The notes under the pieces are model-generated. The model was given only the letters and a program-made list of their open reading frames with translations. It made no database searches and was not told where the DNA came from. A stretch of 64,000 nt of DNA from Ruminococcus flavefaciens (GTDB lineage: Bacteria; Bacillota; Clostridia; Oscillospirales; Ruminococcaceae). Of the stretch, positions 25,705-34,139 are shown piece by piece; the first letter of the stretch is position 1; each line of letters opens with the position of its first letter. The translations under genes and the position numbers were made by a program. The DNA lies in NCBI GenBank assembly GCA_015067005.1, contig SVNH01000016.1:1-64000 (forward strand), written 5' to 3'.

Positions 25705-28700
25705 TTATTCTTCTGATTTCTTTGTAGCTTTTTTGCTGAGTGCAGCACCAAGCATTATCACGAACATAATACCCATAAGAGTGATGATGCCGCCGTCGAA
25801 GTCATCGCCTGTTTTAGGTGATGAAGCTGTGTTTTCAGAAGTAGTTGTAGTAGTAACTGTTGTAGTGGTTGTAGTAGTTGTTTCCGGGATAGGCTCAAAC
25901 TTAGCTGAAAGCTTTGCTTCAGCAGCAGGAACTATTATGCGTGTTTCAGCGCTCTTAGCGTCCTCGATAGTAATTCCTTCTGCTTCCCATTCAACGAACT
26001 GATAGCCTTCATCCGGAACAGCCTTGATCTCCTTGATGTCGCCGACATTGAAATTGCCTGTTTCGATACCAGTGATCTTGCCGTTCTTAGTTTCCTTATC
26101 AACAGTGAGCTTTGTTTCTCCTGATGAGAAACGTGCTTCGATCTCAACATCGTCTGTTACCTTGAAGCGGTAAGTGCTTTCGCTGCTTACGAGTTCATTA
26201 TTGATGTACCAGCCTTCAAATTTGAAGCCTTCGTAAGGAGAAGCCTTTACCTGAGCAAAGTCGCCGTAGTTGTAAACACCTGAACCTGTTAAGATACCGC
26301 GTGGTACAGTATTCTTTTCAGCTTCCTTGAAGCTTACCTTATAGAATGTGTTTGCGTCTTCTTCACTTAAAAGCTTGTCTGTTGAAACGTCCTTGCCTTC
26401 AGGATCCTTCATTGTGTAAACAACAGAAGAGCCTGAGTTGAGATCCTTGAGATCGTCCTCTGAGAATGCAGGGATAACGCCTGTGATAACGTCGCCTTCC
26501 TTTACATTTACAGTGTCGAAGGACTGGATCTTTGTTACCTGACCTGTGAGAGCGTTTACTTCGTCAACAGAAACAGATACATTGCCTTCACCTGTTGCGA
26601 TGAGTTCAAATGTATAAGGGCTGTCAGTAGGAACATAAACGAGCTTTTCGCCGTTTTCGTTGATCTCACATACGAGGTCGTATTCTTCGTTTGATTCGTT
26701 GATGTCTGAGATGTAAGCAACGAGTTTGCCCTCAGAATCGTATACCTTAACGTCAACAGGGCAGTTGATTCTGATTATACGGTAAGAGCCTGCGTTGAAG
26801 TTTGCTTTTCCCTCTGGAGTATAGTAGCTGTCCTGAGACTGGAGCCAAGCCATGCAAAGCTCTGTGTAGTGAGCGTTTCCGATGCAGGAAACAGTATTGA
26901 AGAGTGTGATAGTATCGTTTATTTCGTTTGTACCTGTTGCCATAATGAGGTCGAGGAGATCAACGCAGGCATCATTAAGCTTGGACTGATTGTAGCTGAT
27001 ACCATTTTCATCGAGAGCCTCACCTATACGTGAAGCGATGTTTCTGTAAACCTGATCCTCACGGTTCTGCGGATCAAAGCCGTATCTGAAAATATTTGCT
27101 GAGTAGAAAGGCATAAGGATAGATGCCCACTCCCAACCTTCAAACTTAGGCTTAGCTGAATTTACAACATCACTTATCTGTTTTGAAGTAAGTCCCATAA
27201 GAGTACCCATAAGATATGTAACATCATCCTGATAGTAATATGCGTAAGTACCTCTTGATCCTACATATACATTTGCGAATTTGTTCATAAACTGGTTAAG
27301 GAATGATCCCTGAGATACAGAATTTGTATTCTGTATTGAGATGAACGGGTCACCGCCGGGGAGGATACTTGATGAATCTACCTGAACGTAATACTTTCTG
27401 AAATCATCCAGGAAGTATTTGTCGCCTTCGTCGTTGAGGTATTCGTCAGTGCTTGCGAGAGCGTTGTACTTTGCAAGCATATTGTCAACACTGGAGTTGC
27501 CTGCTGTTACAGCAGTAGGAAGAGCATAGTCGTGACCGTATCTGTGGAATGACCATGCAGCAGGTGCTACCATAGGAACAAAGTCGTTAGGGTTTACGAT
27601 ATTGTGGATGTTATAGTACTTGTAATCGTTGTAGGATGAATTTGTTGTTCCCATAGGAGCTTCAAATGTATAACCGAATACATCGCTTGCTTCGTAATTA
27701 CAGTTAGGGTAAGAGATACCGTCATCGAGAGCAGCTGATGTGAGGTTGGCAGTAGCACCGCCGCGGCTGTAACCAACTACCCAGAACTTGATGTGACCTG
27801 ATACATCGTAATCAGAGATGTACTGTCTGATGTATCTGAGGACCTCATCTCTTGCCTCGGAGAAGCCAGTAGCATCGCCGGTCGCACCGATCTTGAAGTT
27901 GCTTGCCCACTCCTTTTCGTAACCGCCGCCGCGGACTGCAACAGCGAGAAGTGTAACTTCTTCGTTATTGATGTAGAGCTTCTTCTGAGCGATACCAACA
28001 CCGATAGAATCCTCGGTCGGCTTTACCTGATAAAGAGGATTTGTGTGGAACTTTTCAAATCCGATAGTTGAGAGAAGATTCTCAGCGTTTATGCTTGAAC
28101 CTGCATAGTCACCGTTGTTTACGTAAGGGATACTCGGCCAAACAGAAAGTTCAAGGCAGAGTGACATAGTTGCAAGGTGAGAGTTGTATCCGTTGTATGA
28201 TGATCTAGTGAAGTAGTTGTCATCATAGAAGAATTCAGTGCTGTAATCAGCGGTCTTGCAAGGATACATGAAGTCACCGTTTACCTTTGTGATAGAGCCT
28301 GCGATCTCGCCGAAAACATAGCTGAGGTCATCGGGATCATCAACATTGTAATAGCCGGCATTCTGGAGATCACGAAGGAAACGCTGACCGAACTGGAGAT
28401 AATCTCCGGATAATGAATGGAAGAAACCAAGAGTGTAGATATAAGTTCCTTCATTCTGAATAGACTTTGCCTCAGTGTAAGCTGAGTTAGCGTGAGGATA
28501 GTCGTAGTAGTCAGAGGAGCTGTAAGGACCTGAATACTCCGTTCTGCCTTCGCATGGAAGACCGTCCGAAAGAAGAACTATGTTCTTGATAACGTTTGCA
28601 TCGTTCGGGATAGCATCGAGCATGGAGTCAGCCTTTTCAAGAGCTCCCTGAACGTTTGTCATTCCACTGTCACGAAGTGAGTTGATGGAATTTGCAAGAG

Positions 28701-29001
28701 TCGTGTAGTTGTCAGTGAACTGACAGGTAGTTGTAGCATAAGTTGAATAGCTTACAACTCCGACATAGTTTGTGCCTATGCCGTTAAGAACAGAGCTGCA
28801 GAATTTTGTTGCTGCCTGTTTCATAGCTCTGATAGGAGTTCCGGACATACTTCCGGAAACATCCAGAACCAGGACTGAGTAGCGAGTTACATCGCTTGGG
28901 GCGGGTTTAGCCAATGCTGCTTGATCTTTGAAAGGTAAGTATACCAACATTGAAAAAGCGAGGCATAATGCTAAAAACGCACTTGACAATTTTTTGAACA
29001 T
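25705..29001 (-). CDS. Large surface protein: vWA domain, lipase-like alpha/beta-hydrolase, InlB-type repeats, sortase-like tail
   Basis: 1098 aa. Signal peptide at residues 1-31. A vWA domain (about 40-240) has the MIDAS motif D47-x-S49-x-S51 and a later LLSDG. A class-3-lipase-like hydrolase (about 330-700) has the nucleophile elbow G-Y-S412-R-G-G. Two beta repeats of the divergent InlB type (EGFKFEGWYIN, EGYQFVEWEAEG) cover about residues 915-1035. A Thr-rich linker leads to SPKTG (1061-1065), a membrane helix and a KKATKKSEE tail, which resembles an LPXTG cell-wall sorting signal. AGAGG precedes the ATG at 29001. Probably an exported, wall-attached enzyme or adhesin; substrate unknown. 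Confidence 0.85.
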   Translation of the reverse strand: MFKKLSSAFLALCLAFSMLVYLPFKDQAALAKPAPSDVTRYSVLVLDVSGSMSGTPIRAMKQAATKFCSSVLNGIGTNYVGVVSYSTYATTTCQFTDNYTTLANSINSLRDSGMTNVQGALEKADSMLDAIPNDANVIKNIVLLSDGLPCEGRTEYSGPYSSSDYYDYPHANSAYTEAKSIQNEGTYIYTLGFFHSLSGDYLQFGQRFLRDLQNAGYYNVDDPDDLSYVFGEIAGSITKVNGDFMYPCKTADYSTEFFYDDNYFTRSSYNGYNSHLATMSLCLELSVWPSIPYVNNGDYAGSSINAENLLSTIGFEKFHTNPLYQVKPTEDSIGVGIAQKKLYINNEEVTLLAVAVRGGGYEKEWASNFKIGATGDATGFSEARDEVLRYIRQYISDYDVSGHIKFWVVGYSRGGATANLTSAALDDGISYPNCNYEASDVFGYTFEAPMGTTNSSYNDYKYYNIHNIVNPNDFVPMVAPAAWSFHRYGHDYALPTAVTAGNSSVDNMLAKYNALASTDEYLNDEGDKYFLDDFRKYYVQVDSSSILPGGDPFISIQNTNSVSQGSFLNQFMNKFANVYVGSRGTYAYYYQDDVTYLMGTLMGLTSKQISDVVNSAKPKFEGWEWASILMPFYSANIFRYGFDPQNREDQVYRNIASRIGEALDENGISYNQSKLNDACVDLLDLIMATGTNEINDTITLFNTVSCIGNAHYTELCMAWLQSQDSYYTPEGKANFNAGSYRIIRINCPVDVKVYDSEGKLVAYISDINESNEEYDLVCEINENGEKLVYVPTDSPYTFELIATGEGNVSVSVDEVNALTGQVTKIQSFDTVNVKEGDVITGVIPAFSEDDLKDLNSGSSVVYTMKDPEGKDVSTDKLLSEEDANTFYKVSFKEAEKNTVPRGILTGSGVYNYGDFAQVKASPYEGFKFEGWYINNELVSSESTYRFKVTDDVEIEARFSSGETKLTVDKETKNGKITGIETGNFNVGDIKEIKAVPDEGYQFVEWEAEGITIEDAKSAETRIIVPAAEAKLSAKFEPIPETTTTTTTTVTTTTTSENTASSPKTGDDFDGGIITLMGIMFVIMLGAALSKKATKKSEE

Positions 29002-29055
29002 TGCCTTTACCTCTCTTATATTAAATTTTGGCGATTTTGGAAAATCACCGAACTA

Positions 29056-29084
29056 ATTGTAACATATATCCAAATAATTGTCAA
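29056..29084 (-). promoter_or_regulatory. sigma-A promoter for the vWA/lipase gene
   Basis: On the minus strand, TTGACA (29079-29084), 17-base spacer, TACAAT (29056-29061). A GGCGATTTT/AAAATCACC imperfect hairpin lies in the short leader. Confidence 0.8.
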
Positions 29085-29199
29085 CCATTTTAAGCATAAA
29101 ACACGAAAAAATTGTTAGTCGAGGTTAAATGATTGGCTGTATATCAAAATATGTTAAAATATGATAACTCAAATTTGTAAGTGTATTTGCTTTGTATAT

Positions 29200-29228
29200 T
29201 TGACAAATGAATACTTTTGTGATATACT
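29200..29228 (+). promoter_or_regulatory. sigma-A promoter for the 29250 gene
   Basis: TTGACA 29200-29205, 17-base spacer, TATACT 29223-29228. Confidence 0.82.
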
Positions 29229-29249
29229 TAACAAAAAACTCAGGAGATA

Positions 29250-29720
29250 ATGACTTTGAAAAAATCCGTTCTGCAATATTGTACTTCATTTTCTTTGCTC
29301 AGTATTTTTCAATTATTTATAATACGCGGCGTTGTTACATCTGATACAGGAAAGAAGGTAACTGATGAGCTGTATGTTGACGGCGCTGATTTCTCGCCGC
29401 TGGTATCGCTGGTTTCCGGCGGAATACATTCGTTTGCATTCTTTCTGCAAGAATTTTTCACTGTGATACTGGGAATATTCATCCCTATGATATTCATGTT
29501 TATAATCAGACATTTTTCTGAGAAAACTATTGAAAGAGAAGAAAAACGTTTCAACAAGAGGTATACATTTATTCTATCACTTGCAGTTATTGTCGCAGGA
29601 ATTATTTTTGCACATTTTAAGCTGATAAGTGACATTATAATAATGTATATACCTGTACCGGCAGTATCATGGTTTGTATTTCACGGAAGTAAAAAAGAGA
29701 AAGATGACAACGATACATGA
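29250..29720 (+). CDS. Small membrane protein, unknown function
   Basis: 156 aa with about four hydrophobic segments (near residues 12-28, 52-85, 105-122 and 126-145) and a charged C-terminus. AGGAG lies only 3 bases before ATG 29250 but 8-9 bases before an in-frame TTG at 29256, so TTG may be the real start. It has its own promoter. No family recognised. Confidence 0.65.
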   Translation: MTLKKSVLQYCTSFSLLSIFQLFIIRGVVTSDTGKKVTDELYVDGADFSPLVSLVSGGIHSFAFFLQEFFTVILGIFIPMIFMFIIRHFSEKTIEREEKRFNKRYTFILSLAVIVAGIIFAHFKLISDIIIMYIPVPAVSWFVFHGSKKEKDDNDT

Positions 29721-29834
29721 CCGTGTATAGTAAGAATACACTTTTGAGAAAAATCGTTATGTCAGTTAGTTCTTGGACGTTTGTTTGTTCACAAAATGTT
29801 TACAAATATTCACGTTGAAAATGACACGTTTATT

Positions 29835-29857
29835 AGATATTTTTCATAAAAATATCT
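29835..29857 (+). promoter_or_regulatory. Perfect AT-rich inverted repeat touching the glgA -35
   Basis: AGATATTTTT (29835-29844) and AAAAATATCT (29848-29857) around CAT. The last base is the first T of the -35 hexamer. It may be an operator, or a weak terminator for the gene upstream. Confidence 0.5.
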
Positions 29858-29885
29858 TGACTAACTTACTGAATTGATGTATAAT
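29857..29885 (+). promoter_or_regulatory. sigma-A promoter for glgA
   Basis: TTGACT 29857-29862, 17-base spacer, TATAAT 29880-29885. Confidence 0.85.
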
Positions 29886-29939
29886 GTTATGTGTAAAGCT
29901 GTATATCAGCGCAATTATTTTAGAATGGAGTGAAAAACT

Positions 29940-31394
29940 ATGAAAAATATACTATTTGCAGCTTCCGAAAGCGTTCCTTTTATAAAGACAGGCGGTCTTG
30001 CTGATGTCGTAGGAGCGCTGCCGCAGTACCTTAATAAAAAAGAATTTGATGTAAGAGTCATAATGCCATATTATACTTGTATTCCGGATAAATACAGAAA
30101 CGATTTCAAATATGTTACTCACTTCTATATGGACTACGGTATGAGAAGCGAAAGCTTCCACGTAGGTATCATGGAATATGAATACAGCGGCGTTAAGTTT
30201 TACTTCGTGGATGATGAGTATTACTTCAAGTGTGATACCCCTTATTCCTCAGACATGAAGTGGGACATCGAGCGCTTTACTTTCTTCTGCAAGGCTGTTC
30301 TTGCAATACTTCCGGTCATCGGTTTCCGTCCGGACATTATCCACTGTCACGACTGGCAGGCTTCAATGATACCGGTATTTCTCCACACAGCCTTCGCTAC
30401 AAATCCGTTTTACAGCTCAACTAAAACTATCATGACCATACACAATCTTAAATTTCAGGGCGTTTGGGATATTGATACTTTTAAATTCAATACTGCTTTG
30501 CCGGATTATATGTTCACATCAGATAAGCTGGAATTCCACAAGAATGCAAATATGCTCAAAGGCGGTCTGGTTTATGCCGACTATATCACCACGGTTTCCG
30601 AGACCTATGCTGAGGAGATAAAGTATCCGTTCTTCGGCGAACAGCTTGACGGTCTGCTCAGAGCACGTTCAGCTTCGCTGCGCGGTATCGTGAACGGTAT
30701 CGACTATAAGGTCTTTGATCCTAACAATGATAAGAAGATATTTGCTGAATATACCGCAAAGAACGTTAAATCACAGAAAGCTGTCAATAAGAAGAAGCTT
30801 CAGGAAGAGCTCGGTCTCCCTGTTGATGAGAGCAAGTATATGATAGCTATAATCTCACGTCTTACAGATCAGAAGGGGCTTGATCTTGTTAATTACGCTA
30901 TGGAGCGTATCTGCGATGAGTTCACACAGTTTGTCATTATCGGAACAGGTGATCCGCGCTATGAGAATATGTTCAAGCATTATCAGTGGAAGTATCCGGA
31001 GAGAGTTTCTGCGAATATCATGTATTCAGATGAACTTGCACACAAGCTTTATGCGGCTGCTGATACCATGCTCATGCCGTCACTGTTTGAGCCGTGCGGA
31101 CTTACCCAGCTTATCTCACTCAGATACGGTACTGTCCCGATAGTTCGTGAAACAGGCGGACTGAAGGATACTGTACAGCCTTACAACGAGTTTGACGGTA
31201 CTGGTACAGGCTTCTCGTTTGCAAATTACAACGGCGATGAGATGCTCGGCGCTATCAACTATTCAAAGCACATCTACTACAATCACCGCGATCAGTGGGA
31301 CAAAATGGTAAAGCGTGACATGGAAGCAGACTTCTCATGGAATAGTTCTGCACGTCAGTATGAAGGTATGTACGACTGGATGATAAACTGGTAA
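29940..31394 (+). CDS. glgA: Glycogen (starch) synthase, ADP-glucose type
   Basis: 484 aa GT5 glycosyltransferase that extends alpha-1,4-glucan from ADP-glucose. The ADP-glucose site KTGGLADVVGALP is at residues 16-28. A second Rossmann half starts near ISRLTDQKGLDL, and the catalytic-region motif PSLFEPCGLTQL is near residue 380. TGGAGTGAAAA precedes ATG 29940. No glgB, glgC or glgD is next to it, so it is transcribed alone from its own promoter. Confidence 0.95.
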   Translation: MKNILFAASESVPFIKTGGLADVVGALPQYLNKKEFDVRVIMPYYTCIPDKYRNDFKYVTHFYMDYGMRSESFHVGIMEYEYSGVKFYFVDDEYYFKCDTPYSSDMKWDIERFTFFCKAVLAILPVIGFRPDIIHCHDWQASMIPVFLHTAFATNPFYSSTKTIMTIHNLKFQGVWDIDTFKFNTALPDYMFTSDKLEFHKNANMLKGGLVYADYITTVSETYAEEIKYPFFGEQLDGLLRARSASLRGIVNGIDYKVFDPNNDKKIFAEYTAKNVKSQKAVNKKKLQEELGLPVDESKYMIAIISRLTDQKGLDLVNYAMERICDEFTQFVIIGTGDPRYENMFKHYQWKYPERVSANIMYSDELAHKLYAAADTMLMPSLFEPCGLTQLISLRYGTVPIVRETGGLKDTVQPYNEFDGTGTGFSFANYNGDEMLGAINYSKHIYYNHRDQWDKMVKRDMEADFSWNSSARQYEGMYDWMINW

Positions 31395-31409
31395 GCGGGG
31401 AGCCCCCGC
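31395..31409 (+). repeat. Hairpin 1 of the glgA downstream array
   Basis: GCGGGG-AGC-CCCCGC, directly at the glgA stop codon. No T tract. Confidence 0.65.
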
Positions 31410-31412
31410 AGG

Positions 31413-31496
31413 CTTCCACGTTGGCGCTTGTTTCACGCGCTCACTATGACAGATAAGCATACACGTACTCGCACAAAGCACTAATAATGGGATTCT
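31413..31496. repeat. Diverged copy 3 of the 98-bp intergenic repeat
   Basis: The first 28 bases and a CATACACGTACTCGCACA block match the copies at 19635 and 19749; the part between and the end have diverged. Confidence 0.75.
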
Positions 31497-31664
31497 AAAG
31501 GGATGTTATCCCTTTAGCGAATTCCAAAGGCAGAGCCTTTGGTCGCCGCTTTCGGTTTTTAAGGCGGCGAAATTCTCGAAGGCGCTTCGCAAAGGGTGAA
31601 TTGACAAAACAGTCCTGTGGACTGTTTTTCAAGAGGGAACGCCCTGCAAGAGAGGGCGTTCCCT
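31495..31664. repeat. Run of six perfect hairpins
   Basis: In order: CTAAAGGGA/TCCCTTTAG (31495-31517); CCAAAGGC/GCCTTTGG (31524-31542); TCGCCGC/GCGGCGA (31543-31570); CGAAG/CTTCG (31577-31589); AAAACAGTCC/GGACTGTTTT (31606-31628, terminator-like); AGGGAACGCCCT/AGGGCGTTCCCT (31634-31664). No ORF with a ribosome site is visible among them. Confidence 0.75.
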
Positions 31665-31689
31665 TGTAACATCGGCAGAAAAGTTGCCT

Positions 31690-31749
31690 TGACAGCGTAA
31701 GCTGTCAGCAGCGTGACACTGCAACCTTCAACGCTGACGCTTGTTTCAC
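31690..31749. repeat. Hairpin plus copy 4 of the repeat family head
   Basis: TGACAGC-GTAA-GCTGTCA (31690-31707), then a 42-base segment (31708-31749) nearly identical to 19617-19658. Confidence 0.7.
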
Positions 31750-31796
31750 CAGCGTCTGATACAGTATTTTATTAAAGTGAAATGATATTTGATTAT

Positions 31797-31815
31797 GGGC
31801 GCACTATGTGCGCCC
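31797..31815. repeat. Last hairpin of the array
   Basis: GGGCGCAC-TAT-GTGCGCCC, 18 bases before the start of the next gene. Confidence 0.7.
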
Positions 31816-31832
31816 TGCATATTGGTGATGAA

Positions 31833-32432
31833 ATGAAGAGGAAAATAAAGAGATACAAGTCTAATGTATATATGTGGTTAAGCGGTTGGATACTTGTTTT
31901 TTCCGGTGTGGTATACTTAAATATGTACATAGCAGCGAAAAACTGGCTGGATAAATACGAAGAGATAAGCTTTATAGAAATAGTTATGTTTATCCCGATG
32001 CTTGTACATATTCTGTATAACGAAGTATACAATGCCGCACTTACGGCTGGCTTGATAATCGGAATTCCATGTTTAGTGACCGGCGCAGTATTTATTGCAC
32101 TTTCTGTGCCTTATCTCGGAAGAATGCGTGAGATAAGAGGACTGAAGCAGCAGAATGACGGATACCTGCCGGATGATTTGATCGAGGAAATGCATGAGTC
32201 CGGCGAGTTAAACGATGTGGAGTATAAAGCGGAGCTGAAAAGAAATCAGAGCAAACCGCTGATCGTGACACCGAAGCCTTTATGGAAGCAGATACTGCTC
32301 AAGGTGATGCTTGCTGCCGGATTTGTTTTCACTGTGTTTTTGTCAACGGCGGCGTTGACTTTGCTGTTTTTCCTCGGACGGATATTCTTTATGATCCTGA
32401 AGAGCGGCTTTGCATCATACTGGGGAATTTAG
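31833..32432 (+). CDS. Membrane protein, paralogue 1 of a tandem pair
   Basis: 199 aa from ATG 31833 (GGTGATGA upstream). Two N-terminal membrane helices and a third near residues 68-95 are followed by a cytosolic piece with the motif YLGRMREIRGLKQ and an SHOCT-like stretch (DLIEEMHESGELNDVEYKAE), then a last membrane helix pair. The next gene has the same layout and motif, so they arose by duplication. Function unknown. Confidence 0.72.
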   Translation: MKRKIKRYKSNVYMWLSGWILVFSGVVYLNMYIAAKNWLDKYEEISFIEIVMFIPMLVHILYNEVYNAALTAGLIIGIPCLVTGAVFIALSVPYLGRMREIRGLKQQNDGYLPDDLIEEMHESGELNDVEYKAELKRNQSKPLIVTPKPLWKQILLKVMLAAGFVFTVFLSTAALTLLFFLGRIFFMILKSGFASYWGI

Positions 32433-32433
32433 C

Positions 32434-33000
32434 ATGAAAAGGATGATAAAAAAGTACAGCAGCAACCGCTTTCTGCTGATTTCTGCTGTTGTAAATATGT
32501 TCATCGGCGCAGCGCTGCTGGGAATGTTTTTTGCTTTTCATTATGTTACGGATGATCTTTCAAAAGATGTAAGCACAGTTGAGATACTCCTTATTCTGCC
32601 GGCATTGTGTCACATTATTGCGTGGTATATCATGAGCTTACTGGAAACAGTCGGGCTTGCCGCAGGTATATTTTTCACAATAAGCGCTATTGTCTGCTTT
32701 GTGCTTGTGTTTCCATACATGGGACGTATGCGTGAGATAAGCAAGGCTCGCAGAAAAAACGCCAAAAAGATACCGAAGGAACTGCTTACGGAAATGCTCC
32801 GGACCGGTGAACTTGATAAAAACGAGTATGATCGTGAAATTGCGAAGTATGAGCAGGAGATCAGGACATCTGCTGACGGCGGGAGGTCTCAGGTTGCGGC
32901 AAAGACGATTCTTCTCCGTATACTTGCGGTTATTGCTGCCGGAGCACTGATGATAGGTCTGCCGGTGCTGATAGGGCATATTCTCGGTATACTTCATTAA
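32434..33000 (+). CDS. Membrane protein, paralogue 2 of a tandem pair
   Basis: 188 aa from ATG 32434, one base after the previous stop. It shares YMGRMREISKARR and EMLRTGELDKNEYDREI with paralogue 1, and the same helix order. TGGGGAATT serves as ribosome site inside the end of the previous gene. Function unknown. The ATG at 32410 is less likely because it lies well inside the upstream gene without a ribosome site. Confidence 0.72.
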   Translation: MKRMIKKYSSNRFLLISAVVNMFIGAALLGMFFAFHYVTDDLSKDVSTVEILLILPALCHIIAWYIMSLLETVGLAAGIFFTISAIVCFVLVFPYMGRMREISKARRKNAKKIPKELLTEMLRTGELDKNEYDREIAKYEQEIRTSADGGRSQVAAKTILLRILAVIAAGALMIGLPVLIGHILGILH

Positions 33001-33020
33001 AATAGCAAAAGGAATAATGT

Positions 33021-33680
33021 ATGAATAAACTTAAAGGTGCAATTTTTGATATGGACGGTCTTATGATCGACACTGAAAAGCTGTATCTCCGCTACTGGAA
33101 GCAGTCTGCGGCGGATTTCGGCTATGATATGCGCGATGAGCACGTTTATGCGATAAGAAGTCTTGCCCGGAAGTATTCGATACCGATGCTGAAAGGCTTT
33201 TTCGGCGAGGATTTCCCGACTGAGGAGGTACGCGCACATCGTACAGAACTCATAAACGCGCACGTTGAAAAGAACGGCATCGAGCTGAAAAAAGGTCTCT
33301 TTCAGCTGCTTGACTATTTGCAGGACAGAGGTGTAAAGCTTGCTGTGGCTACGGCTACCCCGCGTGAAAGAACAATGCTCTATCTCAGTAAGATAGGGGC
33401 GGCAGAGCGTTTTGACGCGATCATATGCGGCGACATGGTAACGGTCGGAAAGCCTGATCCTGAGATATATTTAACTGCGGCAAGAGAACTCGGACTTCCG
33501 GCAGAGGAATGTGCGGCGTTTGAGGATTCGCCGAACGGTCTCAAGGCAGCAAGAAGTGCAGGCTGTAAAGTAATAATGATACCTGATATGACTCAGCCTC
33601 AGCCGGAGGACGAGCCGTTTTACGATGCGGTATACAGCAGTCTTGATGAGGCGATAGCGTTTTTTGAAAGGGGAAAGTGA
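33021..33680 (+). CDS. HAD-superfamily phosphatase, beta-phosphoglucomutase-like
   Basis: 219 aa. Motif I is FDMDGLMIDTE (nucleophile and acid Asp), the cap is helical (residues about 18-85), VATATPRERT is motif II, KPDPEIYL motif III and FEDSPNGLKAARSAGCKVIMI motif IV. It could be a phosphatase or a beta-phosphoglucomutase. AAAAGGAATAATGT precedes ATG 33021. It starts 20 bases after the membrane pair. Confidence 0.86.
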   Translation: MNKLKGAIFDMDGLMIDTEKLYLRYWKQSAADFGYDMRDEHVYAIRSLARKYSIPMLKGFFGEDFPTEEVRAHRTELINAHVEKNGIELKKGLFQLLDYLQDRGVKLAVATATPRERTMLYLSKIGAAERFDAIICGDMVTVGKPDPEIYLTAARELGLPAEECAAFEDSPNGLKAARSAGCKVIMIPDMTQPQPEDEPFYDAVYSSLDEAIAFFERGK

Positions 33681-33681
33681 T

Positions 33682-33936
33682 ATGCCGAGTGTATCATCAG
33701 TGTTTGAAATACCGAATTTCTACTATTTCGAGAGCGGAAACAACTATTCCGGAAGCAAGGGGGATTTTGCCTATAAGATCGAGATAGGCGAGCGTTTCCG
33801 CGTTATGGTGTGGCATGGCAGACTGTGCTCTGACAAGGCTAAGATTGAGGACGAAGCCAACTTCGATTTTACGCAGGAAGGCTTCGACCAGATGATAAAA
33901 TGGCTCGATAATGCTTATGATGGTGATCGTTCTTGA
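33682..33936 (+). CDS. Hypothetical protein, 84 aa
   Basis: Starts at ATG 33682 one base after the HAD stop, with AAAGGGGAAAG as ribosome site. It appears soluble, with alternating strands rich in aromatic residues (FYYFESGNNYSG, FRVMVWHGRL) and a C-terminal helix. No membrane segment or known motif. The tight link to the HAD gene suggests one transcript. Confidence 0.65.
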   Translation: MPSVSSVFEIPNFYYFESGNNYSGSKGDFAYKIEIGERFRVMVWHGRLCSDKAKIEDEANFDFTQEGFDQMIKWLDNAYDGDRS

Positions 33937-34058
33937 GTTTATTGTATAAATAACGTGTTTTGGAACTGTATTTATTACAAAAACAGCTGATTTCGTAATA
34001 AAAATATTACAAAAGTAATACAATTTCAAAATATCAGGTGTTTTCCTTGCACAAACAG
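33937..34058. other. AT-rich intergenic stretch, nothing recognised
   Basis: About 120 bases, very A/T-rich, with repeated TATTACAAAA-like words. No convincing terminator or ORF. Confidence 0.5.
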
Positions 34059-34087
34059 TTGACTTTTTCGTTTTTTGCTGTTAAAAT
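34059..34087 (+). promoter_or_regulatory. sigma-A promoter for the PASTA pseudokinase
   Basis: TTGACT 34059-34064, 17-base spacer, TAAAAT 34082-34087. Confidence 0.75.
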
Positions 34088-34139
34088 AGATATGATGTCT
34101 TACTATGCTTACATCAATCCATTTTAAGGAGGAACTGCT

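Noticed and set aside
25655-26002. 115-codon frame on the plus strand at the end of the vWA/lipase gene
   Set aside because: Antisense of the Thr-rich linker (Val runs) and the terminator region; no ribosome site.
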